Source: Anderseniella sp963700735 (GTDB taxonomy: Bacteria > Pseudomonadota > Alphaproteobacteria > Rhizobiales > Aestuariivirgaceae). From it: a stretch of 64,000 nucleotides of DNA. Positions 19,771-31,282 of the stretch are shown piece after piece (position 1 is the stretch's first letter; every line of letters begins with the position of its first letter). The position numbers and the translations under genes were made by a program. A model generated the notes under the pieces. It was not told where the DNA came from and searched no databases. It saw nothing but the letters and a program-made list of their open reading frames with translations. The stretch spans positions 124,001 through 188,000 of the forward strand of contig CAVOYR010000008.1 of NCBI GenBank assembly GCA_963700735.1, in the 5' to 3' direction.

Positions 19771-20541
19771 ATGGGCAAGTGTGTGAGTATTGAACGGGAT
19801 GGCGGCATTGCGGTCGTGCGGTATGACCGGGGCGGGCGCGCCAATGCGATGTCGTTCGCGATCATGGATGAACTGGCAGAGGCAGCGCTGTCGTTCACCG
19901 ATGACACCAGCCTCGACGCCGTCGTGCTGACGGGAACGGAGCGGATTTTCTCTGCCGGGATGGACCTGGCCGATCCGTTCTTTGACAGGTTGCCGGACGC
20001 ACCGCTGACCGAGGTACGGCATTACAGCGAACGCGGGCCACGGCTGGCGCGGGCGTGGACGGCAATCGAGGTTCCGGTGATCTGTGCGGTGGAAGGTGCC
20101 TGCATGGGCGGTGGCCTCGCGCTTGCGGCGACCGGAGATTTCAGGGTGGCATCCCGGACTGCGCGGTTTGCTGCTCCAGAAGTTCAGGTCGCACACAATA
20201 TGGGCTGGCATGCGGTGCCGCGGCTTGTGGTGCTGGTGGGCGTGCAAGCCACCCGGCGGGTCCTGCTGGCCGGTGAGGAGTGGTCAGGCGAGCAGGCGCT
20301 TGCGTTGGGGTTTGCCGATGAAATCACCGAGCCCGGCAATGCGCTGGACCATGCAATGGCGCTGGCGCGGCGGGTTGCGTCCTATCCCGGCATGGCAGTG
20401 CGCATGGTGAAACGCCAGATCGATGCTGCTGCGCACGGGCACGATGTTGCCCTCAGTGCCTACGACAAGGACCAGCAGATGGTGGTGTGGATGTCGGATG
20501 ACTTCCGCAATGCCCGCAAGGCATTCGCGAAGCCATCCTAG
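19771..20541 (+). CDS. Enoyl-CoA hydratase/isomerase family protein (crotonase fold)
   Basis: 256 residues from ATG 19771, which has AGGAGG just upstream; the frame is open further 5'. Crotonase signatures: FSAGMDLADP (oxyanion hole) and VEGACMGGGLALAATGDFRVAS, then RFAAPEVQVAHNMGW. Relative to classical enoyl-CoA hydratase, the first catalytic Glu (GGGCE) is Ala here, while the second (APEV) is retained, so it may be an isomerase or another crotonase rather than a hydratase. It is divergent from one MlaC-like gene and its end overlaps another by 4 bases. Confidence 0.8.
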   Translation: MGKCVSIERDGGIAVVRYDRGGRANAMSFAIMDELAEAALSFTDDTSLDAVVLTGTERIFSAGMDLADPFFDRLPDAPLTEVRHYSERGPRLARAWTAIEVPVICAVEGACMGGGLALAATGDFRVASRTARFAAPEVQVAHNMGWHAVPRLVVLVGVQATRRVLLAGEEWSGEQALALGFADEITEPGNALDHAMALARRVASYPGMAVRMVKRQIDAAAHGHDVALSAYDKDQQMVVWMSDDFRNARKAFAKPS

Positions 20542-21131
20542 CGGTTGAGAGCCGCAATCAGTGCGTCAACGTCGCCGCCCTTCTTGGCGAGGAACTTCTG
20601 CACGTCGCCGCGAAGGAACTGGGTCAGCGACACCATGCCGAGGATGGGCACGCCCACTTTCACGTCGATGACCTTGTATGACTTGCCGACGGGGCGCACG
20701 GCAAACTGTACCCGGTACTTCTTGCCGTCTTCCAGGGTGGCCAGCGAATTGACAATGACTTCGTTGCCGTTGCCCTTCGCGGCATCCACGATCTGGGCCT
20801 GCAGCACGCGGTACTTGGACGTCTGGATGGCGAAGTAACGGGCAATGAATGCCGTCATGCCGTTATAGTACTGCGTGCGCTTGGAGCTTGGCAGGCGCGA
20901 GCTGTAATTTCCCAGCGTATACATGGAGATGCCGGGCACGTCCGCATGGCGGCGGATGACAGCCGTGAAGCGCGGAATGGTGCCGGCCATCTGTGCGCGG
21001 ATCAGGTCGTCAGCCACCTTGCGGGTGAAGCCGATGGCTGGATGGTCGGCGGCCAGACCCGGTGTGGACATGACGCTCGTGCCTGCCAGGCTGGCAAATA
21101 CTGCTGATAAGACGAACGAACGGCGGTTCAT
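20538..21131 (-). CDS. MlaC/Tgt2-family phospholipid-binding protein (second copy)
   Basis: 197 residues. Signal sequence MNRRSFVLSAVFASLAGTSV with a twin-Arg-like start and cleavage near GLAAD; mature protein periplasmic. Seen: IRRHADVPGISMYTLGNYSSRLP, TAFIARYFAIQTSKY and the beta-strand-rich half VDVKVGVPILGMVSLTQFLRGDVQKF. This is the MlaC/Tgt2 pattern; it shares little exact sequence with the copy at 19121, so the duplication is old. It should shuttle lipid in the periplasm. It converges on the enoyl-CoA hydratase-like gene. Confidence 0.8.
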   Translation of the reverse strand: MNRRSFVLSAVFASLAGTSVMSTPGLAADHPAIGFTRKVADDLIRAQMAGTIPRFTAVIRRHADVPGISMYTLGNYSSRLPSSKRTQYYNGMTAFIARYFAIQTSKYRVLQAQIVDAAKGNGNEVIVNSLATLEDGKKYRVQFAVRPVGKSYKVIDVKVGVPILGMVSLTQFLRGDVQKFLAKKGGDVDALIAALNR

Positions 21132-21333
21132 GCGGGGCTATTCCTTGCGCGGAAAACGGGGCCGGATCAAACCGGGCACCGCCGGTCGTCCGGCGGCAAA
21201 TCAGATAGCCTAGCTAAAGGAGTTTTGGGGCTTCCGTCAAGAATACAAGCGCGTGAACACTTGCCGGGCATGCGTGTGGGGGATATGGCATTGGTGGTAG
21301 GGGACTGGGTTTACCAAAGGGCCGGACGGGCAC

Positions 21334-22287
21334 ATGGCGATGCTGGATGAACTATTGGCGGGCCTGCGGGCTGCGGGAGAAGAGACCCGGCTGCGGCTGC
21401 TGTTCATCCTGTCGCGTGGCGAGTTCAACGTATCCGAACTCACAACCATCCTTGGCCAAAGTCAGCCCCGCGTCAGCCGTCACCTCAAGCTGATGGTGGA
21501 GGCAGGGCTGATCCAGCGCTATCGCGAGGGCGCATGGATGCTGTTCAGGCTGCAGTCCGGCAGCGCAAATGCCGAACTGGCGCGTACCCTGAGCGACTTT
21601 CTGGAACCGCAGGACCCGCGCCTGCTGCGCGACCTTGAACGGGTTGCGCAAGTGAAGGCACAGCGCCAGGCAGAGGCGCTGGCGTACTTCGCCGAGAACG
21701 CGGAGAACTGGAATGCGATCCGGACCTATCATGTCGAGGAAGAGAAGTCCGAGGCGGTGATTGCCCGGCTTGTGGGTGATGGACCCATCGGCCATCTCGT
21801 GGATCTGGGGGCGGGCACCGGCCGCATGCTTGAACTGTTTGGCCCGCAGGCGAAGGAAGCCGTTGGCATAGACCTGTCACGCGAGATGTTGAGCTTTGCC
21901 CGCGCCAACCTTGGCAAGGCCAATCTCGACAAGGTGCAGGTCCGCCAGGGCGACATCTGCAATCTCGTGCTGGACGACAACAGTGCCGACGTGGTGCTGC
22001 TGCATCAGGTGCTGCATTTCCTGGATGACCCGGCCCGCGCCATCGCCGAGGCGGTGCGCATCCTGAAATCCGGTGGCCGTCTGGTGGTGGCGGATTTTGC
22101 ACCGCACGACCTGGAGTTCCTGCGCGCCCAGTTTCACCATCGCAGGCTGGGCATCGCGCATTATGACATGACCTCGTGGGTGCAGGCTGCAGGCGGCAAT
22201 ATCCTGCAGCATGAACAACTGGCACCGCCCGCGCATCTGGTGCGTGAAGGATTGTCGGTGGCGTTCTGGGTTGTAACCAAGCCCTGA
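21334..22287 (+). CDS. ArsR-type HTH / SAM-dependent methyltransferase fusion protein
   Basis: 317 residues. Residues 1-90 are a winged-helix ArsR domain (ETRLRLLFILSRGEFNVSEL, GQSQPRVSRHLKLMVEAGLI, a recognition helix); residues 130-317 are a class I methyltransferase with LVDLGAGTGRMLELFG and VVLLHQVLHFLDDP. Such fusions in rhizobia often sit beside metF or metH and are thought to respond to SAM level. Neither gene is near here. No metal-binding Cys cluster is seen in the HTH part. Likely regulator; target unknown. Confidence 0.88.
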   Translation: MAMLDELLAGLRAAGEETRLRLLFILSRGEFNVSELTTILGQSQPRVSRHLKLMVEAGLIQRYREGAWMLFRLQSGSANAELARTLSDFLEPQDPRLLRDLERVAQVKAQRQAEALAYFAENAENWNAIRTYHVEEEKSEAVIARLVGDGPIGHLVDLGAGTGRMLELFGPQAKEAVGIDLSREMLSFARANLGKANLDKVQVRQGDICNLVLDDNSADVVLLHQVLHFLDDPARAIAEAVRILKSGGRLVVADFAPHDLEFLRAQFHHRRLGIAHYDMTSWVQAAGGNILQHEQLAPPAHLVREGLSVAFWVVTKP

Positions 22288-22397
22288 CAGGCGCGCCATC
22301 TGCGTCATCAAACTGCAATCAGATCGCATCAAAAACGTCGATTAGCGGACTGGAATCAGTCTCCGCATCAACGACGTCACAGAGGCGGTTTCTTGCC

Positions 22398-23300
22398 ATG
22401 TCAGATACAGCATTCGCCCCAAGCACCACGCTTCCGGCCCCGGTTCAGCCGATTGCATTCAGCTATTCATCGCAGGTGGTTTCGAAGCCGCAAAAGGCAG
22501 TCATCCGCGCGCTTGAACTGATCGGCGGGCAGCCGAAACTGCGCCGGTTGTACCTGCAGAATGAGCGCCAGCCGCGGACAGGAGAGACATTCTTCGACGC
22601 AGCCGTGCGCCTGCTCAAGCTGGATGTGCGTTATGATGCCTCGATGCTGGATCTGGTGCCACGCGACAAGCCGGTGGTGTTCATCGCCAACCATCCATAT
22701 GGCGTGCTGGATGGCATCACCCTGACGTGGCTTGCCATGAAGGCGCGGCCCGACGTGAAGGTGCTGGCCAACTCGGTGCTGTGCCAGGCACCGGCGGCGC
22801 GTGACAACCTGCTGTCCATCGACTTCGCGCCAACAGACGAAGCCCGCCAGACCACGATCAATTCGCGCCTCGCCGTGCAACAGATCCTCAGGCAGAACGG
22901 GTCCATCGGCATTTTCCCTGGCGGGGGCGTGTCGGCGGCGATGAAGCCGCTGAAGGGGCCGGCTCTGGAACTGCCGTGGGCACCGTTCACCGCCAAGTCG
23001 GTCATGATGTCCAGGGCTACCGTGGTGCCGATCTGGTTCGAGGGGCAGAACTCCCGACTGTTCCAGATTGCCTCGCACCTCAGCTACACGGTCCGGCTGT
23101 CGCTGATGTTCCACGAGACGGCGCGGCGCATGGGCACGCAGCTCAACGTCAACATAGGTCGGCCGATTCCGTTCGAGGAAATGCCAGCGGAGCAGGGCCG
23201 GGCAGCCGTGCTGGGTTACATGCGCGAACGCACCATCGAGCTTGCACCGGCACGCGACCGCCACAAGCTGCGGGGCGAGTTCACCAAGGGCACGTGGTAA
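22398..23300 (+). CDS. Lysophospholipid acyltransferase family protein
   Basis: 300 residues with a PlsC-like acyltransferase core. The catalytic motif reads ANHPYGVLDG (His, five residues, Asp), as in the hemolysin/OlsA-like subgroup rather than classic HX4D; FPGGGVS provides the acyl-acceptor binding motif and VVPIWFEGQNS follows. It has no clear membrane span, so it is probably peripheral at the inner membrane. Role: transfer of an acyl chain to a lysophospholipid or lyso-ornithine lipid. It stands alone. Confidence 0.82.
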   Translation: MSDTAFAPSTTLPAPVQPIAFSYSSQVVSKPQKAVIRALELIGGQPKLRRLYLQNERQPRTGETFFDAAVRLLKLDVRYDASMLDLVPRDKPVVFIANHPYGVLDGITLTWLAMKARPDVKVLANSVLCQAPAARDNLLSIDFAPTDEARQTTINSRLAVQQILRQNGSIGIFPGGGVSAAMKPLKGPALELPWAPFTAKSVMMSRATVVPIWFEGQNSRLFQIASHLSYTVRLSLMFHETARRMGTQLNVNIGRPIPFEEMPAEQGRAAVLGYMRERTIELAPARDRHKLRGEFTKGTW

Positions 23301-23312
23301 GCTTTCGCCTGC

Positions 23313-23940
23313 CTACCACAGCTTGTGGAAATTGTTGGCTCGCTGCACGAAATCAACCTGGCTGACCTTGTCGCACAGGGCTGCCACGCGCGTGCAGCGG
23401 GCTTTTACGTCTGCGGGGGCGGGGTGCCAGTGTACCAGCATCACCAGGTAGATGTCCGCTGCCGACATGGTGTCTCCGGCAAGCCATGCGCGTCCGCCCA
23501 GTGCTTCGTCGACCAGGGCGAATGAGCGGTTCATCTCATCCGTTGCACTTGCCTTGACCGCGTCGGTACCGGCAGGGTCGGTGGTGTAGCGGGTTGGATA
23601 GCAGCACCTGAGGTCAGCCGAATAGACCGTGCTGGACAGAAACAGCATCCAGCGAAGAAAAGCCCCTCGCGCCGGGCTTGCCGGGGCGGGCGCGAGCCCG
23701 GTTTCGGGGTGGGCCTCGCCCAGGTAAATGCAGATGGCAGCCGAACTCGGTAATGACCTGGCCCTCCGGCAGCTGCAAGGCCGGTACCTGGGCTGCAGGA
23801 TTGATGGCCAGATAGGCCGGGGTCCGGTGTTCGTTGTTTTTCGTATCGACGACGACGCGCTGCCACGGCGCGGAGCCTGCTTCCAGCATGGCTTCAGCGG
23901 CAAAGCCGCCACTGCTGGGACTTGTATGGATCTTGTACAC
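23313..23940 (-). pseudogene. Glutathione S-transferase, interrupted by a +1 frameshift
   Basis: Two overlapping frames together form one GST. The first (from ATG 23940) gives MYKIHTSPSSGGFAAEAMLE ... NPAAQVPALQLPEGQVITE; the second continues SAAICIYLGEAHPETGL ... ARAWLAGDTMSAADIYL and ends near 23313. They join exactly if one T of TTCGGC (minus strand) at about 23744 is removed, giving ITESAAICIYLGE, the normal GST sequence. So a single extra base breaks the gene, either by mutation or read error. The intact enzyme would have about 208 residues. The rest shows no decay. Confidence 0.8.
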
Positions 23941-24033
23941 GATGCCGGGAACTCGCGATTGAGGTGGGATGGTTAGCTGTCGTTAACCACGCTGGCCTAT
24001 TTTGGCCATCGTTGCAATGAACACCATCGGGGG

Positions 24034-24708
24034 ATGACCGTGAAACGAGCCTGCAGGCGCTGGGCCGGGTATGCTGCGCTGGTGCTGCTGGCGGCGGGTG
24101 TTGCCGCGTGTTCCGGCGGCGGCCAGCTTGAACGCGAGTTCACGACGAAGAACGTCAGGGCACCGGATGGCCAGTGCCGGATTGACCCTCGCTCGATTGC
24201 AGAGGCATCGCCACTGGGCAAGGTGGATGGCACCGGGGCGTGCGGCATCGCGAACGGCTGGCAGGTTACGGCGGTCAACGGTGTCGGCTTTTCGCAACCG
24301 GCAAAACTGGAATGCCAGATGGTGGGGGCAGCCCGCGACTGGCTCGACAATGTGGTGCAGCCCGCTGCTCAATCGGTTTATGGCGAGCGCGTGGTGTCAG
24401 TGCGGGTGGCGGCGTCCTATGCCTGCCGGGCGCGCAACAACCAGCGCGGTGCGAAGATTTCCGAACACAGTTTCGGCAATGCTCTGGACATATCTGCGTT
24501 CACGCTGGCCTCTGGCCATACGATAGAGGTCGAGAGCGGCTGGGGGTCATGGGGCAAGGACTCAGGCTTCCTCAAGCAGGTGCACGGCAAGGCATGCGGC
24601 ACCTTCACGACCGTGTTGGGACCGGAGGCTGACCGGCACCACCACAACCATCTGCATTTCGACCTTGGCCGGCATGGCCGCAGCGGCGCTGGTACCTACT
24701 GCAGGTAG
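24034..24708 (+). CDS. Extensin-like lipoprotein (D-Ala-D-Ala carboxypeptidase-like fold)
   Basis: 224 residues. Lipoprotein signal: n-region MTVKRACRR, hydrophobic run and lipobox VAAC, Cys about 27. The rest is an extensin-like C-terminal domain (PF06904 as I recall). Zn-peptidase-like motifs SEHSFGNALDISAF and RHHHNHLHFDLG resemble M15-type enzymes, with Cys pairs at CRID, CGIAN, CQM, CRAR. A peptidoglycan or cell-wall role in the periplasm is plausible, though activity is unproven for the family. Alone on this strand, 50 bases before the transporter. Confidence 0.8.
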   Translation: MTVKRACRRWAGYAALVLLAAGVAACSGGGQLEREFTTKNVRAPDGQCRIDPRSIAEASPLGKVDGTGACGIANGWQVTAVNGVGFSQPAKLECQMVGAARDWLDNVVQPAAQSVYGERVVSVRVAASYACRARNNQRGAKISEHSFGNALDISAFTLASGHTIEVESGWGSWGKDSGFLKQVHGKACGTFTTVLGPEADRHHHNHLHFDLGRHGRSGAGTYCR

Positions 24709-24758
24709 CCATGCAATAACCGACGCCACCCCATGTCGCAGACGCGCTAGACGGCCAT

Positions 24759-25709
24759 ATGGTTGCTGGCCAATGTGCGTTCATGGCAACCCGCGCTATT
24801 TCCCGTGAACGTTCAAGACCTGCAGCCCTGAGTTACCCGACCGGGCTCATGATGGTGGCTTTTGCCGGCGTCTGCTGGTCGCTGATGCCGATCGGCATCC
24901 GGCTGATCGAGACCGGTACCGTCTGGCAGATCCTGTTCTATCGCTCGCTCGGCATGCTGCCGATGGTGTTCGTGCTGATGGCGTGGCGCTCTGGCGGACG
25001 GCCGTTCAAGCTGATCCTCGATGCAGGCGTTCCCGGCGTGCTGGGCGGACTGGCGCTTGTGCTGGCCTATGCGGGTGGCATCGGCGCGATCCAGCTGACC
25101 AGCGTGGCAAACGCCGCGTTCCTGTTTGCAACATCACCGTTCCTGGCCGCGCTGCTCAGCTTCCTGCTGCTGGGTGAAAGAGTGCGAAAGGCCACCTGGG
25201 TGGCCATGCTGGTGGGGCTGGGCGCCATCGGCTTCATGGTTGCTGACAGCTTCACCACCGGCAACTGGACCGGCGATGCGGTAGCGCTGATGTCTGCATT
25301 CGGGTTTGCGCTTTTTACCGTGGCTCTTCGCTGGGGCAAGGCGGGCGACATGCTGCCCGTCATCTTCCTTGGCGGGGTGTTTGCGCTGGAACTGTCCGGC
25401 ATCGTGCTGTGGGGTACGGGCCAGGGCTTCGCGCTACCTCCCATGGAAATTGCGATTGCGCTGTTCCTCGGGTTCGTGGCTCTGGGCCTCGGCATGGTGC
25501 TGTATACGCTGGGGTCCCGCGTGGTGCCGGGCGCAGAACTGGCGCTGCTGGCCATGACCGAGGTGGTGCTTGGCCCGATCTGGGTGTGGTTCTTCCTGGG
25601 CGAGACCGCCAAGATGGCAACGCTGATTGGCGGCGCGATCCTGCTGGGCGCAATTGTCTTCAATGCCTTGTCTGGTCTCAGGCGCAAGCCGGTGCCGATC
25701 GCCATCTGA
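24759..25709 (+). CDS. EamA/DMT-family permease
   Basis: 316 residues with about ten hydrophobic segments in two EamA repeats. Seen: FAGVCWSLMPIGIRLIETGTVWQILFYRS at the start of repeat 1 and AELALLAMTEVVLGPIWVWFFLGE at the end of repeat 2, the family's conserved end. ATG 24783 is a shorter possible start. Inner-membrane drug/metabolite transporter; the substrate is not predictable. A second DMT member lies at 34219. Its stop is 7 bases from the end of the convergent DUF2306 gene. Confidence 0.83.
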   Translation: MVAGQCAFMATRAISRERSRPAALSYPTGLMMVAFAGVCWSLMPIGIRLIETGTVWQILFYRSLGMLPMVFVLMAWRSGGRPFKLILDAGVPGVLGGLALVLAYAGGIGAIQLTSVANAAFLFATSPFLAALLSFLLLGERVRKATWVAMLVGLGAIGFMVADSFTTGNWTGDAVALMSAFGFALFTVALRWGKAGDMLPVIFLGGVFALELSGIVLWGTGQGFALPPMEIAIALFLGFVALGLGMVLYTLGSRVVPGAELALLAMTEVVLGPIWVWFFLGETAKMATLIGGAILLGAIVFNALSGLRRKPVPIAI

Positions 25710-25716
25710 TCGGGTA

Positions 25717-26109
25717 TCAGCCGAAGAACACCTGGCCCATCAGCCGGCCCGGCACAAACGTGAAGGCACCAGCGCCCGCCAGTGCGCCGAACATGATCGA
25801 CAGCATGGCGTACTTGTGGGCGCGCACATTGCCGCGCCGGACCTGCCAAACGGCGTAAGCCAAGCCAATGAGCGTTCCCGCAGACAGCAGGTGAATCCAC
25901 GAGTAGTGACCTTCGTTCATGTCCGTGATCCAGAACGACGAGATGCAGATGGTGGCCAGCATGGCCGCCCAGCCGCGCCCTGCCAGCCGGTGGGCGGATG
26001 TGCCCTTGCGGCCTGCCAGCATGAAGACTGACAGGCAGACGGCTACCGCCACGGCGGCAACATGTACCTGGGTGGCGGTGCTGGCTTCCAACAATGGGTT
26101 GAAGTTCAT
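25717..26109 (-). CDS. DUF2306 family membrane protein
   Basis: 130 residues, four hydrophobic segments (about 12-31, 48-63, 70-86 and 104-126). Matches DUF2306: HVAAVAVAVCLSVFMLAGRKGTSAHR, HLLSAGTLIGLAYAV, RRGNVRAHKYAM and FVPGRLMGQVFFG. Function is unknown. It is divergent from the LytTR gene 26 bases away, so the two share a promoter region; membrane DUF2306-type proteins commonly pair with such regulators, suggesting a sensor or target relation. Confidence 0.78.
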   Translation of the reverse strand: MNFNPLLEASTATQVHVAAVAVAVCLSVFMLAGRKGTSAHRLAGRGWAAMLATICISSFWITDMNEGHYSWIHLLSAGTLIGLAYAVWQVRRGNVRAHKYAMLSIMFGALAGAGAFTFVPGRLMGQVFFG

Positions 26110-26135
26110 CGGGCATTCCTTCTAGGTGTGATCCG

Positions 26136-26987
26136 TTGAACCAATGGATATCCGCAGCGCGTGGCCCTGCGGGAGCGCGCTTGCGTAAAGGGACGGAAAG
26201 CTTCGTGAACCAGCAGGTCCTGCAACTGGCGCTTCGTGAAATGCAGGCCCTCGTCGGGGATCGCCGGCTGTGGATCGCGTTTTCGGTAGTGGTCGCGCTG
26301 TTCGTGTTTACCGGCCCGTTTGGCACCTATGACCTGCTCGGCTTTGCCGAGCGGCTGGGGTTCTGGCTTACCGTGCATGCGGCGACCTGGATGATCGCGC
26401 TGGCCGGCATCGCGCTGGTGAGTGCGTGGGGTGGCAAGGACCAACCCATCGGTGTCTTCCAGACGGTGCTCGGGTGCTGCCTCGCCACGCCCTTCATCGG
26501 CCTTGCGGTATCAATCGTGAAGGCGCTGTTTCTTGGCACCCGGTTCACGCTTGAAACCGTGCTGTTGCAAATGCTGGAAGCGCTGCCCGTTGCCATCATT
26601 GTGGGACTGGTGGCCTACTTCTTTTTCAAGTCATCACGGGTCGAACCCGCCGTGCCGCAACCAGCGTCACCCAACCGGCTGATGCTGCGTCTGCCGCCGC
26701 AAAAGCGCGGCGTGCTGCAGCACCTGACCATGCAGGATCACTACGTGGAGATCGTCACGGCAAAGGGCAGCGAGCTTGTGCTGCTGCGGCTGGCGGATGC
26801 CATTGCCGAGGCAGGCGAGGGGGCGGGCCTGCAAATCCATCGCTCCCACTGGGTGGCGTTCGAGGCGGTTGCCGCCGTCGAGCGCCAGGACGGCAAGGCT
26901 GTTGTCGTCACCTCGTCCGGTGCCCGGCTGCCGGTCAGCCGGACCTATCTGCCCGCGTTGAAGGACGCCGGGCTGTTGCCGAAGTAA
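26136..26987 (+). CDS. Membrane-anchored LytTR DNA-binding regulator
   Basis: 283 residues, or about 260 if the GTG near 26205 (VNQQVLQLALREMQ) is the start. Four membrane helices (about 45-165) precede a LytTR domain: LMLRLPPQKRGVLQHLTMQDHYVEIVTAKG, IAEAGEGAGLQIHRSHWVAFEAV and RLPVSRTYLPALKDAGLL. LytTR domains bind imperfect direct repeats; membrane forms without a kinase usually act with a small membrane partner. The DUF2306 gene is divergent and adjacent, the likely partner and target. Confidence 0.85.
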   Translation: MNQWISAARGPAGARLRKGTESFVNQQVLQLALREMQALVGDRRLWIAFSVVVALFVFTGPFGTYDLLGFAERLGFWLTVHAATWMIALAGIALVSAWGGKDQPIGVFQTVLGCCLATPFIGLAVSIVKALFLGTRFTLETVLLQMLEALPVAIIVGLVAYFFFKSSRVEPAVPQPASPNRLMLRLPPQKRGVLQHLTMQDHYVEIVTAKGSELVLLRLADAIAEAGEGAGLQIHRSHWVAFEAVAAVERQDGKAVVVTSSGARLPVSRTYLPALKDAGLLPK

Positions 26988-26990
26988 CCT

Positions 26991-30594
<3,604 letters not shown>

Positions 30595-30644
30595 TTTGTT
30601 GTTTCCCTGTCAGAGCTTCGCTCTTCCACGCCTCTTGCTTGTAT

Positions 30645-30709
30645 CTCTTGTGTCCCGGCCTTGTGCCGGGACCCAGCTGGGCCCCGGAATAAATCCGGGG
30701 CACAAAGAG
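30645..30709. repeat. Large palindromic intergenic element with two internal hairpins
   Basis: Two perfect hairpins (GTCCCGG/CCGGGAC at 30652-30672; GCCCCGGA/TCCGGGGC at 30681-30702) lie either side of a CCCAGCTGGG palindrome (30672-30681). The outer arms also pair (CTCTTGTG-like left end against CACAAAGAG at the right), so the whole 65 bases is one near-perfect inverted repeat. It looks like the REP-like palindromic repeats of alphaproteobacterial genomes. It sits between the oxoprolinase and the MarR-type gene. It may also act as a bidirectional terminator. Confidence 0.75.
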
Positions 30710-30733
30710 CTCAACGGCCTCTTGCTAACATCT

Positions 30734-30753
30734 ACAAATTATCGATAAAATGT
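30734..30753. promoter_or_regulatory. Candidate operator, ACA-N2-TTATCGATAA-N2-TGT inverted repeat
   Basis: A perfect palindrome TTATCGATAA (30739-30748) flanked by ACA and TGT gives a 20-base inverted repeat with two mismatched positions per arm. It ends 4 bases before the ATG of the MarR-type regulator, in the divergent gap to the oxoprolinase. Size and symmetry fit a winged-helix dimer site, so self-regulation is likely; the protein bound is inferred. Confidence 0.6.
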
Positions 30754-30757
30754 CAAC

Positions 30758-31282
30758 ATGACTGACGGCAAGACCCGCAAGCTCGGCCCTATCGTATCCT
30801 CTTCGCACCTCGCGCAAGGGGCCATGCCCTCGCTGTCGGAGTTCGAGTTCGGGCTGATCATGGCAAGTCATGCCTTTCAGCGCTGGATGGTGCGCTGCAT
30901 GACGGCGGCTGGCGTATCCGGGCTGGCGGCGCTGGATGTGCTGGTGCTGTTTTCCGTGCACCACCGCACCAAGGCGAAGCGGCTGGCCGACATCTGCCTC
31001 GTACTGAACGTGGAGGACACCCATCTCGTAACCTACTCGATCCGCAAGCTGGAGGCGGCAGGGCTCGTCAGGTCGGGCAAGTCCGGCAAGGAAAAGACCG
31101 TCACCCTGACCGACAAGGGCGAGCAGGTGTGCATCCGGTATCGCGAAGTGCGCGAGGACCTGCTGGTGGACACCATCAAGTCACTCGGCCTGAAGCCCGA
31201 AACGGCCTCTGAACTGGCGCGCGAGCTGCGCGTGCTGTCGGGCCACTACGACCAGGCCGCGCGGGCGGCTGCCTCGCTGTGA
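30758..31282 (+). CDS. MarR-type winged-helix transcriptional regulator
   Basis: 174 residues. After a charged N-terminus, a winged-helix core: LAALDVLVLFSVHHRTKAKRLADICLVLNVEDTHLVTYSIRKLEAAGLVRSGKSGKEKTVTLTDKGEQ, in which the recognition helix and wing are clear. C-terminal helices should form the dimer interface. It is divergent from the oxoprolinase with the candidate operator in between and overlaps the GST gene downstream by 4 bases (GTGA). So it probably controls the oxoprolinase and/or GST, perhaps in response to a ligand of those enzymes. Confidence 0.85.
   Translation: MTDGKTRKLGPIVSSSHLAQGAMPSLSEFEFGLIMASHAFQRWMVRCMTAAGVSGLAALDVLVLFSVHHRTKAKRLADICLVLNVEDTHLVTYSIRKLEAAGLVRSGKSGKEKTVTLTDKGEQVCIRYREVREDLLVDTIKSLGLKPETASELARELRVLSGHYDQAARAAASL

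Noticed and set aside
21132..21333. SAM or other riboswitch before the ArsR-methyltransferase gene
   Set aside because: No recognisable riboswitch core; only minor inverted repeats.
23970..23990. CtrA-like GTTAG-N6-TTAACC near the extensin-like gene
   Set aside because: The spacer is 6, not 7, so it does not fit the consensus.
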